DNA of 11,212 nucleotides from CAYLOC01 sp964385195 (GTDB taxonomy: Bacteria > Actinomycetota > Actinomycetes > Propionibacteriales > Nocardioidaceae): contig CAYLOC010000102.1 in assembly GCA_964385195.1 (NCBI GenBank), positions 1-11,212 on the forward strand, read 5' to 3'. The notes under the pieces were generated by a model. The model had not been told where the DNA came from, did not search any database, and saw nothing but the letters and a program-made list of their open reading frames with translations. Below are positions 6,808-11,212 of this stretch, in pieces. The number at the start of each line of letters is the position of its first letter. Positions within the stretch are counted from its first letter, which is position 1. A program made the position numbers and the translations under genes.

Positions 6808-8122
6808 CGTTACCTCCGCGGGAGTGTTGGTGTTCTCGTCCCCCGCTGATGAGCGAGCGCGCGTGCCGGCGTACCACCTCAACCAAGCGGCACACGTCGT
6901 CATCGGTGGTGTAGAAGTACGGCGAGACGCGCAGCCCGCCGACTCCGGCGGCGTACCGCAGGGACACGCTGACCCCGTCGTCGAGCAGCCGCGTCAGCAA
7001 CCGCTGGTCCTCCTCCGCTCCCCGTCCGGTGCTGAGGGACACGATGCCGCTGCGTCCGACGGAGGCTTCCGGTGTGGTGAGCGCCAGCCCGAGTTCGGTC
7101 AGCTCTGCGCTGAGACGGGACACGTGCATACGGGTCCGCTCCTGGATGCGAGACAGCCCGATCTCTCGGAGGGCGGCGATCGACGTCGCCAACGCAGTGG
7201 CGCCAACACTGTTGGGGGTTCCGCCCCTTTCGAAGCGACGGGCGTCGGTGGCCAGCGGAGGCGCATCATTCCACGACCGGTGGGGGTCGGCGAGGAATGC
7301 CGCCCATCCGGCATCCGGCGTGGCGAGTGCCATGTATCCCGGAAGCGTGGGCTGCAAGCGGCCCACCAGTTCGGGACGCACGTAGAGGAAACCCAGCCCG
7401 AACGGCGAACACAGCCACTTGTGGCCACCCACGGCGAGGAAGTCGACCGGCGTCTGCTCCACGTCCAAGGGTGTCGGGCCCACATGTTGCGCCGCGTCGA
7501 TGACGAGGTAGACCCCCTCGGCTCGACAGAATCGGGACAACGAAGCCAGATCAAGCAGCTCTCCGGTGACTTCCTGCACCGAAGAGAGGACCACGACACG
7601 GGTGCGTGCGGTGACGGCGTCCGCAATGTCGGTCGCTGACACGCATCCCCGTCGGTGCGGAACCACCACCACCTCAACCCCCTGTGACTGGAGGCCCCGA
7701 AGCGGAACCAGGCACGCCAGGAACTCCAGGTCACTGGTCACAACCGCGTCCCCCTTGCTGAGACCGATCGCGTCCAGCGCCGTAATGATGCCGCTCTGCG
7801 TACTGTCGACGAGGGCGATCTCGGACGGGTCCGCGTGGATCAGCGCAGCCGCCTCCTGGCGCGCGGCGTGCGCGCTTTCGATCAACGTCACGGAGTCTTC
7901 GGTGGCGGATCGGCCCTGTGGCACCCGCAGCAGACGGCAGAGGTCCCGGACCGCCGCCTCCACTTCCGGTGCGGGGATTCCCTTGCAGGCAGTGTCAAGG
8001 TAGCAACGGTCCAGGGGCAGGTACTCCTGGCACACCTGCTGCCAGTCCACCGCCGTGGATTCCGGAGGAGGCGGGGAGTTCGGCATCATCAGATGCGCGG
8101 GGCGGCTCCGCACGTCCGGCAT
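6800..8122 (-). CDS. Class V aminotransferase-fold PLP enzyme (second type), first gene of operon
   Basis: 440 residues from ATG at 8122, which has AGGAGG 6 bases upstream; a GTG at 8155 lacks a ribosome site. The PLP lysine is Lys235 in VGGHKWLCSPFGLGFLYV, with Asp209 and Gln212 in VIDAAQHVG and the phosphate-binding turn in LVDSTQSGIITAL. The Asp-to-Lys spacing of 26 equals that of the other class V enzyme in this operon, but the sequences differ throughout and the second has the HKW form of the lysine motif, as in isopenicillin N epimerase and SufS-like proteins. The RRFERGGTPNSVGATALA segment and YFYTTDDDVCRLVEVV end are typical of the small domain. The N-terminal 30 residues are Pro/Ser-rich and probably unstructured. 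It is the promoter-proximal gene and overlaps the permease start by 8 bases. The reaction (epimerase, lyase, desulfurase or transaminase) cannot be fixed. Confidence 0.88.
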   Translation of the reverse strand: MPDVRSRPAHLMMPNSPPPPESTAVDWQQVCQEYLPLDRCYLDTACKGIPAPEVEAAVRDLCRLLRVPQGRSATEDSVTLIESAHAARQEAAALIHADPSEIALVDSTQSGIITALDAIGLSKGDAVVTSDLEFLACLVPLRGLQSQGVEVVVVPHRRGCVSATDIADAVTARTRVVVLSSVQEVTGELLDLASLSRFCRAEGVYLVIDAAQHVGPTPLDVEQTPVDFLAVGGHKWLCSPFGLGFLYVRPELVGRLQPTLPGYMALATPDAGWAAFLADPHRSWNDAPPLATDARRFERGGTPNSVGATALATSIAALREIGLSRIQERTRMHVSRLSAELTELGLALTTPEASVGRSGIVSLSTGRGAEEDQRLLTRLLDDGVSVSLRYAAGVGGLRVSPYFYTTDDDVCRLVEVVRRHARSLISGGREHQHSRGGNDG

Positions 8123-8169
8123 CGACTGCCTCCTGGTCCCCGAGGCGGCGTTCACTGTGGATGAACAGT

Positions 8170-8180
8170 CCCAGTCTGGG
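8170..8180. promoter_or_regulatory. Palindromic candidate operator covering the -10 box
   Basis: CCCAGTCTGGG is a perfect 5+1+5 palindrome and fully covers the predicted -10 hexamer. A dimeric repressor bound here would block polymerase directly. The convergent XRE-cupin protein is the obvious candidate regulator. I did not find the same palindrome in the readable DNA upstream of the regulator gene, though that region contains a gap. Confidence 0.4.
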
Positions 8181-8201
8181 GGCGCACGTATGCGGTGTCA
8201 A
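8173..8201 (-). promoter_or_regulatory. Promoter of the five-gene operon
   Basis: On the minus strand a perfect TTGACA (-35, 8196-8201) is followed after exactly 17 bases by CAGACT (8173-8178). CAGACT matches the actinobacterial -10 pattern at the A, G, purine and final T positions. Transcription would start near 8165, giving a leader of about 43 bases before the ATG at 8122. It sits just after the terminator-like hairpin of the preceding gene. Confidence 0.6.
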
Positions 8202-8209
8202 CAGCGATG

Positions 8210-8227
8210 CGGCCGGGACGCCGGCCG
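8210..8227 (-). terminator. GC-rich hairpin just after the LMF-family gene
   Basis: CGGCCGG (8210-8216), a GACG loop, then CCGGCCG (8221-8227): a perfect 7-base stem starting 3 bases after the stop of the gene at 8231. In the minus direction there is no T-tract after the stem, so it would be an I-shaped terminator of the kind common in actinobacteria. TTTT follows the stem only on the plus strand, where no gene ends. It separates the LMF gene from the next operon promoter. Confidence 0.5.
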
Positions 8228-8230
8228 TTT

Positions 8231-9661
8231 TCACCGATCAGCGGCAACCGGCGACAGGACGGTCCCCATCGGTCGCCGCACCCACCAGTCCCCCGTCGCG
8301 CGACGCTCGCCCCAGGTAGTGAAGCGGTAGTGATACAGCCGGGCCCGCACGAAACACGGCGGCTCGGCATCGGAGAACGGGTCGCGCCGCAGGAGTCTGC
8401 GGGTCTGCGGATCCCGTTCCAGCAGCCGACGCGCCAGGACGGGGAGCCAGGGCTCGGCGTACCGGGGAGACAGTGCGGCGAACCACATCATCCAATCCAG
8501 ACGCAGGTGGTACGGCGCGAACTGCGCCGGCCGTCGAGCGGGATCGCCGGGCTTTCCCTTGAACTCATACTCCGACCAGACGGCGGTGCCGTCGGGACGC
8601 CGGGACCGCGTCCCCTCCACCACGACCTCGTACCGGGTCTTGGTGACGCTGCCGAAGGCCCCGTAGGAGTTGACCAGGTGCAGGTGGTTGAACGAGGTGT
8701 TCATCTGCTGGCGGGAGGAGAGCATGTTCGCCGCCGGAAAGTAGCTCAGTGCGACCACAAAAGCGGTGACGCCCACCACCGCACCCAAGAACGGCAGTGA
8801 CGTCCCCACCTCGCCGTACGGCGCGCTGCCCGGCCAGACCCGTGCCAGCCACTGATCAGGCAGGACCGAGAGCGCGAGCACGATCGCAAGCCAGTTCAGC
8901 CAGGAGAAGTTGCCGCTGGCCACGAGCCACAGCTGGGTCACGATCATCACCGCGGCGGCGACCCCCGCGACAGGTTGCGGCGCGAACAGTCCGAACGGGA
9001 CGATCAGCTGGGTGAAGTGGTTCGCTGCCACCTCGACGCGGTGCAGCCGTGCTGGCAGGTGGTGGAAGTACCAGCTCAACGGCCCGGGCATCGGCTGGGT
9101 CTCGTGGTGGTAGTCCAGGCAGGTCAGGGTGCGCCAGCACCGGTCGCCGCGAATCTTGATCAGACCTGCGCCGAACTCGAGCCGGAACAGCAACCAGCGC
9201 AGGAGGAACAGGGTGAGTACTGGTGCTGCGGTGGAGTTGTTGCCGAGGAACACCGCGAGGAACCCGGTCTCCAGCAGCAGCGACTCCCACCCGAACCCGT
9301 ACCAGACCTGGCCCACGTTCACGATCGAGAGGTACGCCAGCCACAGCACGGCCCAGACGAGCATGGCTGCGGGAAGCGGGAGCACGTCGGTGAGCCCGGC
9401 GACGGTCGCCAGCGCCACCACCGCCCCGCCCCAGGCGACCGCAAGGTAGAACCGGTCGGAGTGGTACCAGTGGAACACGCTGGGTGCGCGCCGGAACGGT
9501 ACCCGGGCCACGAACCGTCGTACCGGTGTCAGCCCGTGGTCGCCGAGCAGTGCCCGGTACTGGTTCGCGGCCACGACGAACGCGACGACGTACACCGCAG
9601 CCAGAGACCGCTGGAACAGCATGCGGGCAAGCCAGCTGTGCTCGGCGGTGAACCAGTCCAC
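8231..9661 (-). CDS. Lipase maturation factor (LMF1)-family membrane protein
   Basis: 476 residues from GTG at 9661. Recognised by VGQVWYGFGWESLLLETGFL (117-136), FRLEFGAGLIKIRGDRCWR (159-177), LTCLDYHHETQPMPGPLSWY (179-198) and AQFAPYHLRLDWMMWFAAL (379-397), all hallmarks of the LMF family. Several hydrophobic helices span about residues 18-32, 72-138, 146-158, 215-265 and 290-310; a soluble C-terminal domain follows from about 315. Human LMF1 is an endoplasmic-reticulum protein needed for folding of lipases; the role of bacterial members is not established, so the lipase link is only by homology. The start overlaps the stop of the FAD oxidoreductase by one base (TAGTG), with AGAGGGGGCGG as ribosome site, so the two are translationally coupled. 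A much longer frame running upstream through the oxidoreductase gene is a shadow. A terminator-like hairpin follows. Confidence 0.9.
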   Translation of the reverse strand: MDWFTAEHSWLARMLFQRSLAAVYVVAFVVAANQYRALLGDHGLTPVRRFVARVPFRRAPSVFHWYHSDRFYLAVAWGGAVVALATVAGLTDVLPLPAAMLVWAVLWLAYLSIVNVGQVWYGFGWESLLLETGFLAVFLGNNSTAAPVLTLFLLRWLLFRLEFGAGLIKIRGDRCWRTLTCLDYHHETQPMPGPLSWYFHHLPARLHRVEVAANHFTQLIVPFGLFAPQPVAGVAAAVMIVTQLWLVASGNFSWLNWLAIVLALSVLPDQWLARVWPGSAPYGEVGTSLPFLGAVVGVTAFVVALSYFPAANMLSSRQQMNTSFNHLHLVNSYGAFGSVTKTRYEVVVEGTRSRRPDGTAVWSEYEFKGKPGDPARRPAQFAPYHLRLDWMMWFAALSPRYAEPWLPVLARRLLERDPQTRRLLRRDPFSDAEPPCFVRARLYHYRFTTWGERRATGDWWVRRPMGTVLSPVAADR

Positions 9662-11127
9662 TACGCCGCCCCCTCTGGGTCGCCCGGCACGAGTGGGAGA
9701 CGTACGCCGAACCGGCGCCATAGCGCGACGCGGGCGGCGTGGTAGCCGCACATGCCGTGCACTCCGGGGCCGGGGGGCGTCGCCGCCGAGCACAGGAAGA
9801 CCGCGGGGTCCGGGGTGGCGTACGGTGTCCAGCTCGGCCGCGGGCGGGTCAACAGCCGGAGACCGGCAGCGCTGCCGCAGGCGATGTCGCCGCCGACGTA
9901 GTTGGCGTTGGCGGCTTCCAGGTCGGCGGGTGTGGTGACGCGGCGGGCCCGGACCAGGTCGCGGAACCCCGGCGCGAACCGTTCGATCTGGCGCTCGACG
10001 GAGTCGGTGAGATCCCCGGGCCAGCCGTTCGGCACATGGGTGTAGACCCAGAACGTGTGCGCTCCCGAGGGTGCGCGCGTGGAGTCGACGAGGCTCGGCT
10101 GGGCCGTGATCAGGAACGGCGGATCGGGCGCGCGTCGCTGCTGTGCGGCGGACAGCGCCGTGCCGATCTCGGCCGTGGTCGCGCCCAGGTGCACCGTCCC
10201 TGCTCGACGGCACTCCGACGCCGTCCAGGGCACCGGCCCGTTGAGCGCGTAGTCGACCTTGAACACGCCCGGGCCGTACCGGTAGCGGCGCAGCCGACGT
10301 CGGAACCGGTCCGGCAGGCGGGTCCGTGCGATCCGCGCCAAGGCAGTGGGCGCCACGTCGAAGAGATAGACGTGCGCACGCGGGAGCTGGGCGAGGTGAC
10401 CCACCGGATGGTCGAGGAAGACCTGACCGCCGTGTGCACGGAAGTCGTCGGCGAGGGCGTCGGAGACCGCCTGCGAGCCGCCGCGCGGGAACGGCCAGCC
10501 GTGGGAGTGTGCGGCCAGCGCGAACAGGACGGCGATCCCGGTCCCGGTTGGTGTGGTCAGCGGCGCCATCGAGTGCGCGGCCAGACCCGCCAGCATCGCT
10601 GGGCCGCGGGCACCCGTCAGCACCCGGGGGAGCAAGGCGGGTGGCACCGCCGCCCGCAGGCCGAACCGGGCAAGGGTGGCCGGAGCGGTCGGCATTCCCG
10701 ACCACAACGGCCGGAGCACGTCGCCGGCGATGTCCGCCCAGTGCCCGACGAGGGGGGTCATCGCCCGGCGGTAGGCCGCCGCGTCCGCCCCCAGCGAGCC
10801 CGCGGTCTCCGCCACCGAGTCCGTGAGCACCGCAGCCGTCCCGTCGGTGAACGGGTGCGCCATCGCCGTACCCGGGTGCACCCACTCCAGGCCCTGCCGT
10901 GTCAGGTCGAGTGAGCGGAACACCGGAGAGCCGGCACCCAGGGGATGGACCGCGGAACAGGGGTCGTGCCGGAACCCGGGCACGGTGGACTCGGTGGTCC
11001 GGGCGCCGCCTCCGACCTGATCACCGGCTTCGTAGAGCAACACGGACAGCCCAGCACGTGCGAGCACGGCGGCGGCGGTGAGCCCGTTCGGCCCGGCGCC
11101 GACCACGACTGCGTCGACCTCGGTCAC
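9661..11127 (-). CDS. FAD-dependent oxidoreductase, phytoene desaturase/PYROXD2 type
   Basis: 488 residues. The N-terminal dinucleotide fold is clear: VVVGAGPNGLTAAAVLARAG with GxGxxG near residues 10-15, followed by the acidic LYEAGDQVGGGARTTE. The C-terminal flavin motif VFLCSAATPPGPGVHGMCGYHAA is present near residues 442-464, and FPRGGSQAVSDALADDF is the usual mid-protein block. This matches the COG1233 group (phytoene dehydrogenase-like and PYROXD2 proteins), which oxidise isoprenoids and related hydrophobic or poorly known substrates. No membrane segments or signal are seen, so it is cytosolic, perhaps membrane-associated. GTG at 11127 has no Shine-Dalgarno; a TACCCT box about 7 bases upstream suggests a leaderless transcript. 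It is the first gene of a two-gene unit with the LMF-family protein, and its TAG stop shares a base with that gene's GTG. Carotenoid genes are not nearby, so a carotenoid role is not supported. Confidence 0.9.
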   Translation of the reverse strand: MTEVDAVVVGAGPNGLTAAAVLARAGLSVLLYEAGDQVGGGARTTESTVPGFRHDPCSAVHPLGAGSPVFRSLDLTRQGLEWVHPGTAMAHPFTDGTAAVLTDSVAETAGSLGADAAAYRRAMTPLVGHWADIAGDVLRPLWSGMPTAPATLARFGLRAAVPPALLPRVLTGARGPAMLAGLAAHSMAPLTTPTGTGIAVLFALAAHSHGWPFPRGGSQAVSDALADDFRAHGGQVFLDHPVGHLAQLPRAHVYLFDVAPTALARIARTRLPDRFRRRLRRYRYGPGVFKVDYALNGPVPWTASECRRAGTVHLGATTAEIGTALSAAQQRRAPDPPFLITAQPSLVDSTRAPSGAHTFWVYTHVPNGWPGDLTDSVERQIERFAPGFRDLVRARRVTTPADLEAANANYVGGDIACGSAAGLRLLTRPRPSWTPYATPDPAVFLCSAATPPGPGVHGMCGYHAARVALWRRFGVRLPLVPGDPEGAA

Positions 11128-11134
11128 ACCGGCC

Positions 11135-11140
11135 AGGGTA
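11135..11140 (-). promoter_or_regulatory. Candidate -10 box of a leaderless transcript
   Basis: Read on the minus strand, TACCCT ends 7 bases before the GTG at 11127. It fits the TANNNT -10 pattern of actinobacterial leaderless promoters, in which transcription starts at or next to the start codon, and the gene lacks a Shine-Dalgarno sequence. No good -35 is visible. Confidence 0.4.
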
Positions 11141-11167
11141 GGCCCGCGACCGCTCGACGGCGCGCTC

Positions 11168-11212
11168 CTACTTCGTGACCCGGAAGACCAGCGTCTTGGA
11201 AAAACCGATTCC
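11168..11212 (-). CDS. C-terminal fragment of an unidentified gene
   Basis: An open frame enters from the right edge and ends at TAG (11168-11170), giving the last 14 residues GIGFSKTLVFRVTK. The mix of hydrophobic and basic residues looks like a genuine C-terminus, and the placement just upstream of the FAD oxidoreductase on the same strand is plausible for a gene end (about 40 bases apart). It is too short to identify, and could be chance. Confidence 0.35.
   Translation of the reverse strand, partial: GIGFSKTLVFRVTK

Noticed and set aside
8182..8193. CGCACGTATGCG near-palindrome in the operon spacer
   Set aside because: Only 8 of 12 positions are symmetric and it lies between the -35 and -10; the perfect palindrome next to it is the better operator candidate.
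8231..10885. LMF-family frame extended upstream to 884 codons
   Set aside because: The extra 407 residues are an out-of-frame reading of the FAD oxidoreductase gene, rich in Arg/Gly/Pro, and homology begins at the GTG at 9661.
9739..10914. A 391-codon plus-strand open frame
   Set aside because: It lies opposite the FAD oxidoreductase and its translation is Arg/Gly-rich with no recognisable motif.
9661..11127. Carotenoid biosynthesis cluster
   Set aside because: The flavoenzyme is phytoene desaturase-like, but no phytoene synthase, cyclase or other carotenoid gene is present nearby.

Overview
The window is GC-rich chromosomal DNA with strong G/C preference at third codon positions, frequent GTG starts and short operon overlaps. 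This fits a high-GC actinobacterium; the genus cannot be fixed from the sequence. One run of 100 Ns (2221-2320) shows it is a draft scaffold. I see no rRNA, tRNA, CRISPR array, transposase or phage gene.

All protein genes except one lie on the minus strand. From left to right: (i) a glycoside hydrolase family 15 (trehalase/glucoamylase type) gene runs off the left edge and starts at 1979. (ii) A 445-base intergenic region (1980-2424) holds the assembly gap, a locally AT-rich stretch and candidate hairpins. (iii) A plus-strand XRE-cupin regulator (2425-2970) follows. (iv) Converging on it is a tight five-gene minus-strand operon. In transcription order it encodes a class V PLP enzyme, an APC amino-acid permease, a second and different class V PLP enzyme, an OsmC-type thiol peroxidase and a two-domain cupin (8122 down to 2967). 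Its likely promoter has a perfect TTGACA and a palindrome sitting on the -10 box. (v) A lipase maturation factor (LMF1)-family membrane protein gene (8231-9661) is overlapped by one base with an upstream FAD-dependent oxidoreductase gene of the phytoene desaturase/PYROXD2 type (9661-11127). (vi) The last 14 codons of another minus-strand gene lie at the right edge.

The most interesting block is the five-gene operon plus the convergent XRE-cupin gene. It combines uptake of an amino acid or amine, two PLP enzymes of the cysteine desulfurase/isopenicillin N epimerase fold, a cysteine-based peroxidase and a metal-binding cupin, with a probable ligand-sensing regulator next door. I infer a small uptake-and-breakdown (or modification) pathway for an amino-acid-like compound, perhaps sulfur- or selenium-containing. 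The substrate cannot be read from the sequence and I do not recognise this exact set as a described system. The oxidoreductase/LMF pair looks like a separate two-gene unit, possibly acting on a lipid or isoprenoid.
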